Origin: Gentiana macrophylla
Taxonomy: Eukaryota; Streptophyta; Magnoliopsida; Gentianales; Gentianaceae
Assembly: GCA_026214975.1 (NCBI GenBank)
Contig: CM047806.1
Coordinates: forward strand, 56,000,648-56,064,647
Reading direction: 5' to 3'
Length of the DNA: 64,000 nt
Part shown: positions 1 through 11,258 of the stretch, piece after piece
Layout of the letters: the number at the start of each line of letters is the position of its first letter
Position numbering within the stretch: position 1 is the first letter of the stretch
Position numbers and translations under genes: made by a program
Notes under the pieces: model-generated
Database searches by the model: none
The model's input: the letters and a program-made list of their open reading frames with translations, nothing else
Told to the model about the DNA's origin: nothing

Positions 1-860
1 ATTCATCATATCTATAAATGCGGCTGGGGAATTGGTTAAACCAAAGGGCATTACCAAGAACTCATAGTGACCATAACAAGTTCTGAATGCTGTTTTGGAT
101 ATATCCTCAATTTTGATCTTCAGTTGATGATATCCTGACCTTAAGTCTATTTTGGAAAAGACCTTAGAGCCTTGCAATTAATCAAAAAGATCATATATCC
201 TTGGAAGGGAATATCTATTCTTGATTGTTATCTTGTTCATCTCTCATTAGTCAATGCACATCCTCATAGACCCATCTTTCTTCTTCATAAAAGTACAGGG
301 GCTCCCCAAGGCGAAGTACTTGGCTGGATTATCTTTCTATCCAGCATATCTTGAAGTTGCTCCTTAAGTTCCTTCAGTTCAGCGGGTGCCATCCTATATG
401 GCTGTTTAGAGATAATAGTGGCTCCTAGAACAAGGTTGATCTCAAACTCCACCTCATGATTCACTGGGGGAATTGGTAACCCCCCCAGGAAATACATCCA
501 AAAATTCGTTCACCATAGGTACTTCCTCCAACTTATCTTTATTCTTGTCCACTTCTACTGCATATATCCAGCGCAACCTTTGTTCATTGCCCTCATGGCT
601 GACATGGCCGATAACACTGGTATTGTCATATATCATCTTACCATTACCAGTTTTGTTCTCTTGAAACCTAACCTCTTCATGTCCAGGGGTCTCAAAAGTT
701 ACTTGCTTATTTCCACAATCCAACAACACATTGTGCAGAGATAGCCAATTTACTCACAAGATGATATCCAAGTCCATCACAATAAAATTTGAGGTGAAAA
801 CTTTGTCTCTTACTTTAACTTCAAATCCCTGAACATACTTATTGTCATAAACAGTTTTAC
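1..860 (-). pseudogene. gypsy pol fragment (protease-RT linker and N-terminal RT)
   Basis: Read on the minus strand, 454-729 gives the linker ending in [11 protein letters not shown]. 285-497 gives the RT entry, with [20 protein letters not shown] and a [12 protein letters not shown] stretch. 1-180 gives the palm, with [13 protein letters not shown] and [17 protein letters not shown]. These pieces lie in different frames and are joined by frameshifts, so no continuous polyprotein is possible. The YVDD catalytic box, RNase H and integrase would lie left of the window. RT in this family copies element RNA into cDNA inside virus-like particles; this copy is dead. Confidence 0.85.
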
Positions 861-1254
861 CACCGGGGTTTCCGGGGAACTGGAGGTGGTGGTGGTGGAT
901 TCATTTGTCATTGCACAAATGAATATATAGCGGCTGTTATCACTCCCGGAGGCACAACAAGCAAGTTTGGCAGATTAGGCGTTCTATTGGCTGGGTTAGC
1001 TATCTGTGGTTGACCTTAAGTTTGGTTGGTCTCACCACTTGTTCCTTTCAGTTGGGTTGGTGTTCTTTGAATTCCTCATCCTTTTAAGAGAAAGTATCAC
1101 ATAGGAAGATTCAGACTTAACTTGTTCGGGAATAAAGGACGATAATAAGATTTTAAGGATTTCTTCACCAACTCCCTCTCCTATCTTAAACTTAATAACA
1201 CTTCTTCTTAAAACTCTACGAAAGCTCTATGCCCAAAGTAGTTCAACCTTTGTT

Positions 1255-1265
1255 CTCTGATACCA
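1255..1265 (-). other. primer binding site of T (iMet type)
   Basis: The minus strand reads TGGTATCAGAG, which matches the complement of the 3' end of initiator methionine tRNA, the usual primer of plant copia and chromovirus elements. It sits 2 nt inside the LTR edge at 1268, which fixes the element's orientation as minus. Confidence 0.85.
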
Positions 1266-1267
1266 CC

Positions 1268-2029
1268 TGTAACGACCCGACCCGAAACCCGAGCAATTCC
1301 AGATCGAACCGTTCGGCCATGATCCGAGAAGTATATTTTTACGTAATATTTTTTTGTCTCTTTTAGAAAATATACAACTCAAGATCACGAAGCCTCTTGC
1401 GGTAAGAACACAAAGTAAAAGCGGAAGCTAAAAGGACTAATAAAAAGAAAACTCGGAACCACTTAAGTATCATCCATACCATAATATACAAACCATAACT
1501 TCGAGTACTAGGTTTACACAACATTACAATGAGTTAGGAACTACGCCAGTCTTTATATTATAAGATATGATAATACACAATAATACTTCAATCATCCATA
1601 ATGTCTACAAGCCTGCCATCCCTAACCACAAGTGCCAAATGCTGGTCATGGAAGACGACGAAATAGGTGTAGACACCACGGAACCACCAGTAAGTAACGG
1701 TAATCGGTGTACGTCCGGGAACAACTGGAATAGACACTACCGGATTGACCTCTACGACGGGTGGTGCAATCGGTGGAACAACATGGACTGGTACAACATT
1801 AATGGGGGTAGAAGGAGGGTTAGCCTCAACCCACCTACAAACTCTCCGGGACCTCCTCAATGGAAAGTTGTTCATCTGCTAAGATTTAATATAAGGAATG
1901 AGCTACGAAGCTCAGTAAGGAAACCTTGCATCAAAGGGAACTAATACCTGTTACCGGGACCAGGACAAAGTTCCAGTCTTTCTTTCGCAAATAAATACAT
2001 AGATATAATACAACAATAATATATTTAAC
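1268..2029 (-). repeat. 5' LTR of T, first part
   Basis: The LTR of T begins on the plus strand with TGTAACGACCCG, so on the minus strand it ends in TTACA next to the primer site. The stretch near 1885-1925 (ATGAGCTACGAAGCTCAGTAAGG) is text often seen in Tekay-type LTRs. The LTR is broken at 2029 by copia element N and resumes at 6947. ORFs found here are LTR shadows, not genes. Confidence 0.7.
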
Positions 2030-2349
2030 TGTGGAAATATTATGGTTAATATTACATAATATTACATTGAACACGTTACATTGTAACATGTTACTTATGT
2101 ATCAAAGAGACATATTAATTGTATTAAATAAACAATTAATATGTCCTAAAAGTCATAAAGTAACTATCTTTTGTCCTATTATGTAATAGCTTATACATAG
2201 CCGACTCTAGCATTTATTCTAGCCGGCTCTAGTTACTTTTACTTTACTAGCTAGGATCCTCTCTTGTATCTATTTATACTCATTCTTTCAACATGAATAA
2301 ACAAGTTGAAGTTTACTCAAGTATAATTTACTTTCTCAAACTCTCTTCA
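2030..2349 (+). repeat. 5' LTR of N
   Basis: 320 bp direct repeat starting TGTGGAAATATTATGG and ending CTCTCTTCA, matched by 6622-6941. A weak TATA-like TATTTATA lies at about 2271-2278. Confidence 0.95.
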
Positions 2350-2361
2350 TGGTAGCAGAGC
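2350..2361 (+). other. primer binding site of N
   Basis: TGGTAGCAGAGC directly follows the 5' LTR. It is one base off the usual iMet primer site TGGTATCAGAGC. Confidence 0.85.
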
Positions 2362-2410
2362 CTTAAACTCTCGAATCATTGCAAATTCTCGGTACCTCTT
2401 TGAATCAAGA

Positions 2411-3333
2411 ATGTCTTCATTATCTGAAGCTTCATCACCCTCAGTTGAGTCCCAGCTGCCTCAGCAGACTGGGGTCACTGAAAACCACTCTTTTACAAAT
2501 CACAGACTTGATGGCAACAACTACCTGCTGTGGTCAAGATCTATGAAAATGTATATCTCAGGCCAGAGCAAGATGGGATATTTGTCTGGTTCCAAACCTG
2601 CCCCTGCTGAAACGGACCCCAAGTTTGAAGCATGGGATACAGAAAATAACCAAGTCATGACCATCATCACGAGGTCAATGACAAAAGAGATCACTGAGAA
2701 CTTCATGATGTATGATACTGCAAAGGAAATCTGGGACAATGCCGAGAGACCTTTACTCAAAAAGGACAATACATCCGAGGTCTATGATCTTGAAGCTCAA
2801 ATCCAAAATTGCAGGCAAGGGATATGTCTGTAACTCAATACTTCAACCAACTATCTAGGGCATGGCAACACCTAGATATGTTGGAAACTCACCTCTGGAA
2901 TGATGTTAAGGATGCTGCCCTTTATAAGGACATTATTGAGAAAAAGAGAGTATTCAAATTTCTTACTGGACTGAATCCTACTCTTGATGATGTTAGAGGA
3001 AGAATACTTGCCACAAAACCTCTCCCCAATCTCAAATCCATGTTTGCTGAGGTCAAACATGAGGAAAGCAGGAGGAAAGTGATGCTCATTGAACTCCCCG
3101 CTAACAACCCCTTGAAAGTGCTACCCTGCCATTGTCGAGGAAGCTCTTTGAGGTACTTGAGACATCCAGGAAGCCTCTTGATAGAACTAGAAAGTTGTTT
3201 CGTGAGCACCGCAACGCACAAATCACACCAAGGACACTTGCTTTGGAAGCTACATGGCAAGCCTAACTCCTCCAGGCCTACCAGGAAAGTCGAGGCGAGG
3301 CATGTCAATGAAGAGGAGAATGATAACAAGTGA
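2411..3333 (+). pseudogene. copia gag of N (frameshifted)
   Basis: Starts at ATG 2411, 62 bases after the LTR. The first open stretch to 2833 reads HRLDGNNYLLWSRSMKMYI, then a WDTENNQVMTIITRSM segment, as in the plant copia gag domain (UBN2 / gag-polypeptide families). The reading then shifts frame near 2810-2830 and continues to about 3090 with VTQYFNQLSRAWQHLDML and KRVFKFLTGLNPTLDDVRGRI. Gag packages element RNA into virus-like particles. No CCHC zinc knuckle is legible; after 3090 the frame degenerates. A single frameshift accounts for the break in the core domain. Confidence 0.88.
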
Positions 3334-3439
3334 ATGCTCGTTTGTCGCATTCAAAGCTTTCCTCACCCAACAAAAAGAAGGTAGTCCTCTCTTGACATAG
3401 CTACTCAAAGCTAGTGTGGGTAAATTCTACTCTTCTATT

Positions 3440-4600
3440 AGTAATGAAACATGGATTGTTGATTAGGGGGCCTCCTCCTATATGACTGGCAATAAAAACC
3501 TCATAACTCAACTTATGCCATGTCATTAAATTCACAAAGTTAAAGGCTAGCGATGGATCTATCTCGTGTGCAAAAGGTTTTGGGCTCATTAAACTCACTA
3601 ATAAGATATGCCTAAAGAATGTCCTATTTGTTCCAAACTTAGATCGCAATCTCATATATGTCAAGAGACTAGCAAAAAAATTGAATTGAATTTGTTGTTT
3701 TTAATAAGAATCGGTGCACTTTCAGACCCTTCTTCACTGGAAGTGATGGGGGAGGCTAAACCCTCGCTCAGATTGTATGTGGTCAACCTGCTGAAGATGT
3801 AAGATCAAGATGAATCGCCTCAAGAAAGACTGCACTTCAACCTTAGACAATATCATGTTATGGCATTATAGACTAGGACATCCAAGTTTTGGTTATTTGA
3901 AGTCAGTAATTCTGAATTATTTAAAGGATATAATGTCAATGATCTTCAATGTGATATTTGCCAATTTGCCAAACTTACCAAATCAGATATACCAAAGCGC
4001 TTTATGTGCCATCCACACCTTTCACTTTAATTAATAGTGATGTATAGGGACCTTCAAGAGTAAAAAGTATAACAGAAAAAGGTGGTTTGTCACTTTCATT
4101 GATGATCATACTAGGAACACATGGTTGTTTTTAATGAAGGATAAATCGATGTTGGAACAATTTTTCAGAATTTTACAACATGATCTCTACTCAATTTGAC
4201 ACTAAGATCAAGATCTTAAAGGCGATAATGCACTTGAGTACTATGAGTCTAACCTCGTAATTTCTTGATGAATAAGGGGATTGTCCATATCAAGTAGTTG
4301 TGTGGAAACACCTCAACAAAATGGGGTTCTTGAGAGAAAGAACAGCACTCTTTGGAGATGGCTAGATCAATCATGTTCACCACACATGTTCCAAAGTATA
4401 TGTGGGGTGAAGCTATATTAACTGCCACTTACTTAATCAACAGACTTCCCAACAGAGTGTTTAGGCTTCAAAACTCCTATCCAAACCCTCCTGACCACAC
4501 ACTCCTGGCCTCATCTTGTTTCCTAATTACCTCCAAAAATCTTTGGTTGCATTGTATTTGTTTACATCCATGCCCAACATGAAGCAAACTTGATCCCAAA
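3440..4600 (+). pseudogene. copia protease and integrase of N
   Basis: At 3451-3490 the protease signature WIVD-x-GAS is readable, but the codon after the catalytic Asp is TAG (3464-3466) instead of a serine codon. Further on, LWHYRLGHPSFGYLK (from about 3858) and CDICQFAKL give the integrase HHCC zinc-binding region. The catalytic core follows in pieces (TFIDDHTRNTWLF, ENGVLERKN, then EMARSIMFTTHVPKYMWGEAI). Frame changes separate all the pieces. Integrase would insert the cDNA into the genome; this reading frame cannot make it. Confidence 0.85.
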
Positions 4601-4894
4601 GCTCACAAGTGCATTTTCCTAGGATATGCAAAGGACATGAAAGGTTACAGTGTTATTCTCCTTCGAAAGAGATTTTACAATTCTATGGATGTAAAATTCT
4701 TTGAAAGAACTCCTACTACAGCAAGTCCATCGAGGCGATCACCGATGGAAACCTGATTGAAATTGACCTAAATCCGTTCCCTCAGCAAACTCTTAACCTC
4801 AAAGAACCCATCGATTCTCAACAGATGAACCTCAACCTTACTCGACTCTCGGCGCCTCTACGGATCCTCAAAGAACCTCATCGAACAGAGCCTA

Positions 4895-5848
4895 TTGACC
4901 CAGAGCCTCACGATACTCAAAGAACCCATCGACCTCTCGACTGCCGACATTGATGATAGACCTATTGCTATTAGGAAGGGAAAGAGATCTTGCACTACTG
5001 ATCATTCTATTCATAATTATTTATCTTATGATCAGTTATCACCTGCTTTTGCCATGTTTACACAGGATTTGGATACTCACTCTATTCCTAAGAATATACA
5101 GGAAGCTCTCCAACATGATAAGTGGAAGGCAGCTGTCAAAACTGAAATGACTGCTCTCCTTGACAACCATACCTGGGACCTCACCACTCTCCCACATGGA
5201 AAGAAGACAGTCAGCTGTAAGTGGCTGTTCACTATCAAGTACAATGCTGATGGTACTATTGACAAATACAAAGCTAGACTGGTTGCAAGGGGATTCACTC
5301 AAACATATGGACTTGACTACAAAGAGACCTTTGCACCTGTGGCAAAGTTAAACACTGTCAGGGTACTGATCTCACTTGCTGTCCAACTTGACTGGCCTCT
5401 CCACCAATTGGATATCAAGAATGCTTTCCTAAATGGTGACCTTACTGAGGAAGTCTATATGAATGTACCTCCTGGTTTTACCAATCCTCACACTCAAGGA
5501 AAGGTTTGTAAATTGAGGAAATCTCTATATGGCCTAAAGCAATCCCCAAGAGCCTGGTTTGGGAAACTCACTACTGTGGTTAAAGCTGCTGGAAATCATC
5601 AATGCAACTCAGATCACACCATGTTTATCAAGACCACTAGCCAGAAAAGATCTATTCTTATTGTATATGTGGATGATATCATCCTCACTGGTGATGACAC
5701 TACTGAGATCCAGAATTTGAAGACTCTACTGGCAAAGGTTTTTCAAGTCAAGGATTTGGGCTATCTTAAAATACTTCCTTGGTATGGAAATTGCAAGAAA
5801 CAACCAGGGTATCTCTATCTCTCAAAGGAAATATGTCTTGGACTTTGA
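4895..5848 (+). pseudogene. copia reverse transcriptase of N
   Basis: The longest open piece of N (317 codons) is a nearly whole copia RT. Visible are WKAAVKTEMTALLDNHTW, CKWLFTIKYNADG, KARLVARGFTQ, LDIKNAFLNGDL, LYGLKQSPRAWF and the catalytic YVDDIILTG. The order and spacing fit the RVT_2 family. The first 40 residues are low-complexity linker. The frame ends at 5848 within the region leading to RNase H, and the domain is cut off from gag-protease-integrase by upstream breaks, so it is a pseudogene despite the intact YVDD. Confidence 0.93.
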
Positions 5849-6611
5849 AGGAAAGCGGTATCTTTGGGATGCAAACTCTTTGTATCCCCGAGTAGACCCA
5901 GTAATACCTCGCTTTGCATGGTGACATTCTTTGTCGAGAAAGGATCAATATCAAAGACTTGTAGGAAACTCATTTATCTCGTCCCATACAAGACTGATAT
6001 TGCATATGGAGTCGATCACAGTTAGCCGGTTCATGCATTGCCCTCTTGAGCAACATTGGGATGTTGTGAGCGGGATCTTGAGGTACCAAGTCCACTCTGG
6101 CCAAGGCTTACATTTCACCAAATCTTTGAGAGATCTATCAAGGTTTACACCGATCTTTGATTTGGTGGTCATCACATAGACGGAAGATCTACTACTGAGC
6201 TCATTGTTTTATGTATGGGAAATCTTGTCACTGGAGGAGCAAGAAACAACCCTCATCTCTAGAAGCGAAGTATGAAGTGAACTCGGGCACTAGTTTTGGG
6301 TATTTGTGAAGCTCTATGGATAAAAAGGTCTGGACCGAACTTCAAATTTCTTCAAAGAACCTATCACACTCTCTTTGTGACAATAATTCAGCCTTATGCA
6401 TGGCGGAGGATCGATTCATCATGATAAAACCAAACATGTTGATATTGTGAGACATTTCCTTAAAAGAAGATCGATGCCAAGATCATTCAACTTCAAGTAT
6501 GTTCCTCAAACAGACCAAAATGTCGATATTCTCACAAAGGCAATTCCACCGCTTATGTTCAGCAGACTGAGTAGCAAACTTGGCTGTATTAACATATACA
6601 ACCCAGTTTGA
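5849..6611 (+). pseudogene. copia RNase H of N (broken)
   Basis: Between the RT and the polypurine tract the copia RNase H is recognisable only in pieces. A last open stretch (6396-6611) contains HDKTKHVDIVRHFLKRR, FKYVPQTDQNVDILTKAI and a final KLGCINIYNPV, the standard copia C-terminus with the TKHI/DILTK elements. Earlier parts contain several stops. RNase H would remove the RNA strand during cDNA synthesis. Confidence 0.85.
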
Positions 6612-6621
6612 GGGGGGGGGG
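6611..6621 (+). other. polypurine tract of N
   Basis: AGGGGGGGGGG lies immediately before the 3' LTR and directly after the RNase H stop, the expected place for plus-strand priming. Confidence 0.9.
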
Positions 6622-6941
6622 TGTGGAAATATTATGGTTAATATTACATAATATTACATTGAACACGTTACATTGTAACATGTTACTTATGTATCAAAGA
6701 GACATATTAATTGTATTAAATAAACAATTAATATGTCCTAAAAGTCAAAAAGTAACCATCTTTTGTCATATTATGTAATAGCTTATACATAGCCGACTCT
6801 AGCATTTATTCTAGCCGGCTCTAGTTACTTTTACTTTACTAGCTAGGATCCTCTTTTGTATCTATTTATACTCATTCTTTCAACATGAATAAACAAGTTG
6901 AAGTTTACTCAAGTATAATTTACTTTCTCAAACTCTCTTCA
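6622..6941 (+). repeat. 3' LTR of N
   Basis: 320 bp, same start and end as 2030-2349, followed by the TSD copy TTAAC at 6942-6946. Differences seen by eye include CATAAAG/CAAAAAG, AACTATC/AACCATC, GTCCTAT/GTCATAT and CTCTCTTG/CTCTTTTG. Confidence 0.95.
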
Positions 6942-6946
6942 TTAAC

Positions 6947-7300
6947 AAATCTACTAATACTGCTTGAACACAAATAAATAAGAGTAGAAGCAAATAGTCA
7001 TTCCATGCTCCACAAATTAATTTAACTACCATACATTACATTTCTAACTTTACTGTACCATTTCTCTAATCGTAACTGAACATTTCTGTAACTGCATCGG
7101 TTCATGAGTACAATGCCACATTTATTTTATCCCAATGTGGAGGGCCTAAAACTAAACAGTGTGACATACCGGAAATGTTCACTATTTTATCCTGTGGACG
7201 GGGCCTGACCGGCTCCAGCCTGTTCTCCTTATTTTATCCCGGGAGCCGGGCCTGATGCTGGGGACCCTCGAGAGTTCACTGTCCATTCATTAAAGCTAGT
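6947..7300 (-). repeat. 5' LTR of T, second part
   Basis: Continuation of the gypsy LTR after N. It contains two parallel GC-richer passages (near 7140-7210 and 7225-7275) with 'ATTTTATCC...GGGGCCTGA' and 'ATTTTATCCCGGGAGCCGGGCCTGA' wording, a small internal repeat. The outer end of the LTR is not sharp; I place it near 7260-7300. Confidence 0.55.
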
Positions 7301-8018
7301 ACTTAACCATGAACCAATTTTATGTTTTTTTAGGGGGAAGGGCCCAGAAGGACAAAAAAAATCATAAATGGGGATAGAAGGACGTTACTACATGTTTTGT
7401 GATTAAAAAGGACAAATTCATAATAATTGTAAAAAAAAACCTTTTACACATTAAACACATAGTAACACTAGGATAAAGTGTAATGTGACCAAAAAAACAA
7501 GTAGTAACAACCAACAAATTAGTAGTAACAACGCGCAAAAAAATGTAATGTGATCAATGAAAAAGTAGTAATGTGACCAATAAACAAGTAGTAACAGACA
7601 AAAAATAAGTAGTAATGTGACCCATAAAATGTAGTAATGGCCAATAAACAAGCAATAATGACCCGTAGAATAGATAAAGTTACATAAAATATGTAGTAAC
7701 GTTAAAAATTAATAGTAACAACCCTAAACCTTAAACTTTCTCAAAAATAAAATAAAATAATACAGGCTTCTTCTCTGGCAACCATGGCCGACAATCCGGC
7801 AATCCGGCTCACCTTCCTCGTTGATGGGGCTCAGATCCTGATGCTCAGGCTCTCATCTGCTTGAGGATTGTGAAGAATTTTCATCTCCGTCTTGCTTCAA
7901 GCACACAATCCGGCGTCCGGCCGCCACAGTCGGAATCTTGCCCCTAACATCCTTACAGCCCTCAATTGATGATTTCTGCCAAAAACAAATTAGCAGGAAT
8001 TTCAAATTCTCGCCATTA
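7301..8018. other. non-coding stretch with TAGTAAC/TAGTAAT iterations
   Basis: From about 7455 to 7725 the word TAGTAA recurs roughly every 20-30 bases, often followed by CAACC or TGTGACC and joined by 'AATAAACAAG', giving a very diverged minisatellite. 7765-8018 leads into the chlorophyllase fragment. It contains GC-richer wording with an ATG at about 7783 but no convincing reading frame. Confidence 0.5.
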
Positions 8019-8306
8019 ATGTCGAATTCCACTTCCATTGATTGCTCTTCTTACAATAATGATGTTTTTGTTGATGGAAAATACTCGGTTGAGCTGATAA
8101 AGGTTGGAGAACAGAGTTGATGCGGTGGTGTTACCTCGAATTGGAGTGGCGTTGATGTTCCACGGCCACTGCTAATCGGAACACCGTCGGAGGCGGGGCT
8201 GTATCCGGTGGTGTTGTTCCTTCATGGATTTTTGCTTTATAAATCGTTCTACTCTCAACTTGTTCAACATATTGCCTCACATGGATTCATCGTTGTCGCT
8301 CCATAG
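8019..8306 (+). pseudogene. chlorophyllase, 5' fragment (pseudogene)
   Basis: The frame beginning at ATG 8019 reads VFVDGKYSVELIKV, is broken by an in-frame TGA at 8118-8120, and continues in the same frame. There it reads RPLLIGTPSEAGLYPVV, LFLHGFLL, YSQLVQHI and ASHGFIVVAP, ending at TAG 8304-8306. This is the N-terminal third of a plant chlorophyllase, an alpha/beta hydrolase that removes phytol from chlorophyll; the LFLHG turn and the HIASHGFIVVAP strand are family hallmarks. The nucleophile motif (G-H-S-x-G) and the rest of the enzyme, about 200 residues, are absent downstream. The terminal TAG stands where the family has a CAG glutamine and is followed by GT, so it may also be an old exon end. 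Confidence 0.82.
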
Positions 8307-10098
8307 GTTTGCAGCTCCCACCGGAAATTGCAGCTCCGGCCCCATCGTTGTTTCTTCTGCCGGAAATTGTAGCCGCCGCCGCTCACCCCACAACAAACCC
8401 CTTCTAACCCTAATCGCATGTTAATGCTGTGATGCGCACAAAACAGAAGTTATTGATCGCCAGAAGCATAAAATCATAGCATGTTTATCTATCTAGGAAA
8501 AGGGTATATTGGTAAGTTTACACATGTTTTGTCCTTATTAATATTTAGTTTCCTTGGATCCTGATAATCAAATTAATCTGTCTTTCTTGGCAAAAACCTA
8601 TTTTTTTTATTTCTTCCACATATATTCTTACAATCATATTCACACCTTTAACTGATTACACATTTATCGATCTATTCCAACATGAATATAGGAATGTGCT
8701 TATGTATTTATAAAAACTAATAACAACAAGTGTCTATACTAGCTAGTTGGGTCAAGATATATCTATTTATTTGTATATATACTTGCGCATGTGGTGGAAC
8801 TGAACAATTCGTAAGTAAATCATTTATTTATTTCAATTGATAAAGTCTGCATCATAAATAAAAGCATATGAGTTCGAAGAAAACAAAAGAAATTAAGCCT
8901 AATTAGCAGAATATAAGAAGTCTGTTTGTCTAATCAAATAAATTAAATATTGAACATTTAAGTTGATCATTCTGAATAACATGATCCTCATATTTCAACT
9001 TCAATGATTTATTTATTTATTTATTTAAATATATGTAATTAATTTTCTTTTTCTAACTCATCAATCAACATAACTGTTTGTGAAAGTACCACATTTATCT
9101 TGTGCGTATGTCAAACAACTACTTCTGTAATATTCAACAATCACATGCGACTATACTATAAATGGCGTGAAGGTTTTATACACATATACATATATATCGT
9201 TCCCCAGTGTTTTCAAAAGCATGGAAAAACTAAAACATATAATCAAAGAGGAAACAATTTAACACATAATATGACAAAACTTTGATGTGTTGGGGTCCTT
9301 ACCTTGTTGGCTTGAAGTAGAAACCGTAGTCTTCCTCCACTAGAAAGTATTCCTCACTAAATACTAAAAATTTGCTGCGACCCCTTTGCAGTAAAAATCT
9401 TCAGAATGAAAAAGTGTTTAAGGATGAAGAAGTGGATTAGGAAGAGAGTGGTGGAAAAAATGGTTAAAAGGTGTTTTAAGGGATAGTGAGAAAATTGAAG
9501 TTTTAATAGGAATTTTTTCTCTTCTCAACTTCCGTTGAGTGAGTTATTTAGAGGATGAAAATGATGTAACCTTTCATCAATTGACAGTTATATCACATGA
9601 TTCTCTCGGCCCCTCTTTGAATTTGACAGTTATAGTACATAATGGGTTCCGTCCCATTAGATGCTACTCTGTACCCTTCTTATTTATTTTTTATTTTTTT
9701 GACATCACCAAGACCCGAAAGTGACGTGGCAAGGAAGTTAGATTTGGGGTATCACACCGACATGATGGCGGAGGACATGAAGGAAAAAAGTGCAAAGGAA
9801 TGTACATTTTTGAAACTTTATATGTGTTCTTCTTTTTTTATATACTAGCAAAAAATGAAAAAAAACATGAACATTTGATCTGTGAATACTGTGTTTTGAT
9901 TTAGTTGCCCTAATAGACTCGACAACCGAGGATAAGATGATGATTACGGTGGAAGATGAAGATGAAGAACCGGATGGAAGTTTTAAAAAATGATTTAACA
10001 GAATCGATACTGTATGACTCCAGTATAAACAGACTATAAAACAGACTCAAATATATACATCAATCTCAATCTTAAATAAAAAGTATTCTTGAAATGAG
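8307..10098. other. gene-free AT-rich spacer
   Basis: No frame, RNA gene or element end could be supported. Notable only are a short (TTTA)n run near 9008-9030, a TA-dinucleotide patch near 9180-9200, and GC-richer wording at 8310-8410 directly after the chlorophyllase fragment, with no hydrolase similarity. The last 100 bases probably already belong to element U. Confidence 0.5.
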
Positions 10099-10102
10099 TC
10101 CC

Positions 10103-10120
10103 CGGCAACGGTGCCAAAAA
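10103..10120 (-). other. Athila/Tat-type primer region of U
   Basis: The minus strand reads TTGGCACCGTTGCCGGGG, one base off the TTGGCGCCGTTGCCGGGG at 14205-14222 in W. Confidence 0.75.
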
Positions 10121-11139
10121 TCTTGATCGCGTGCAAGGCACTTACTAGAAATAGGACTTGGTCTATCATAGTAGAGTACTGGCAAATCAAGGTCGATCCC
10201 ATAGAGACTCGTAAGAACGTCTAATTATCAAGATTGAGTTGTCACGATAACGGTCTACGACCAACTATAATATAGACAGTAGTAACATTGATAACAATCA
10301 ACTAGCAAGATTATGCAAGTTCAATGAAACAGACTAGAGTTTCTAAGGTATTAGTTCAGTTATGAGTAATTAGTTATCCCCCCCACACATGCAACAGTCC
10401 TCCCCATTTGTGAATTTATTCATTGTTCAGCTACGGGTACAACTCCTAACCCTATCTACTCCGACAATGGCAGTAGACAATCTATACACAAGCTACCCTT
10501 CTTAATTGGTCCGTAATAGCCCATACGCATAAAGAACTAGAGCTGTCGATATTGAGCGTTAACTCATACCGCAAACCCGCCTAGACAGCTATCGACATTG
10601 ACCAGCACGTTCCTAGGGTCCATCAAGATATTGTCCTAATTAACACTTCACTTGTGGTCCTTCATGTTAATTCACAAAGACATGCAAATAGTTGATCAGG
10701 CTAAAAACATGTAAATTAAATCTATCGATCAATGTAGCTGGCGCCGATTATCATGAAGTAGTAATTTACTAGGTATTCAGATCTAGCGATATAGACCGTC
10801 AAAGATCTAAAGAATGCAACTACTATTTAATGATTTCTTCACCAACGAATCAGATCTATAACACATGGGGTAAAATAAACTAACTACTACATAATTAAAC
10901 TAAATAAGCAATTAAAACATACTAGTCGAATATAACGACGATAGATCTACATCTTGGAAGAGACAGAAAATCATACCCTCGAAGACGAGCGTAGATCTCC
11001 TTCGGATCTCTCCCTAGGCAGCGACTCCGTCGTCTCTCCGACCAGAACTCATAAAATAAAGAAAATAAAGAACAATGAACTTTTATCGCATAATACTTGT
11101 CTTGAAAATTGTACACTTCTGTTCTTAGGTGAAGCCTCT

Positions 11140-11147
11140 TATTTATA
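11140..11147 (-). promoter_or_regulatory. TATA box in the LTR of U
   Basis: The minus strand reads TATAAATA within GCTATAAATAAGAGG, the only good TATA box in this LTR and correctly oriented for U. Confidence 0.6.
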
Positions 11148-11240
11148 GCTATCTAAACCGACTTAGGAACAACTAGTTCGACCCCTCGTCCAAGAAAACG
11201 CGTTTCGGAAGCTTCTGGGACCTCGGTAAGTCGGCACCGC

Positions 11241-11258
11241 CCCTCGGGTTACCGAGGG
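11241..11258. repeat. hairpin in the LTR of U
   Basis: CCCTCGG-GTTA-CCGAGGG is a perfect 7 bp stem with a 4-base loop, upstream of the TATA box on the minus strand. It resembles the GGTTTACCGAGGG hairpins of W. Confidence 0.7.

Larger units (their letters stand above)
1..1267 (-). mobile_element. Ty3/gypsy remnant T, internal region
   Basis: Internal part of a minus-strand gypsy element, cut by the window start. From right to left it holds a primer binding site, a gag-proximal stretch with a proline-rich patch near 860-900, and the protease-RT linker with the start of RT. The RT wording ([31 protein letters not shown]) is that of plant chromoviruses, most like the Tekay/Del type. Most of gag is missing or unreadable, so the element is decayed. 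Its LTR lies to the right. Confidence 0.85.
2030..6941 (+). mobile_element. complete Ty1/copia element N
   Basis: A full-length copia element of 4.9 kb: two 320 bp LTRs, iMet-type primer site, gag, protease, integrase, RT, RNase H and a polypurine tract. The five bases TTAAC occur directly before the 5' LTR (2025-2029) and directly after the 3' LTR (6942-6946), a target-site duplication proving insertion into the LTR of T. The LTRs differ at only a few positions by eye (about 4), so the insertion is young. Even so, the coding region has many stops and frameshifts, so the copy is not autonomous. Confidence 0.96.

Noticed and set aside
1567..1944. 125-codon plus-strand ORF and its minus-strand partner
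   Set aside because: Both lie within the LTR of gypsy element T and show no domain.
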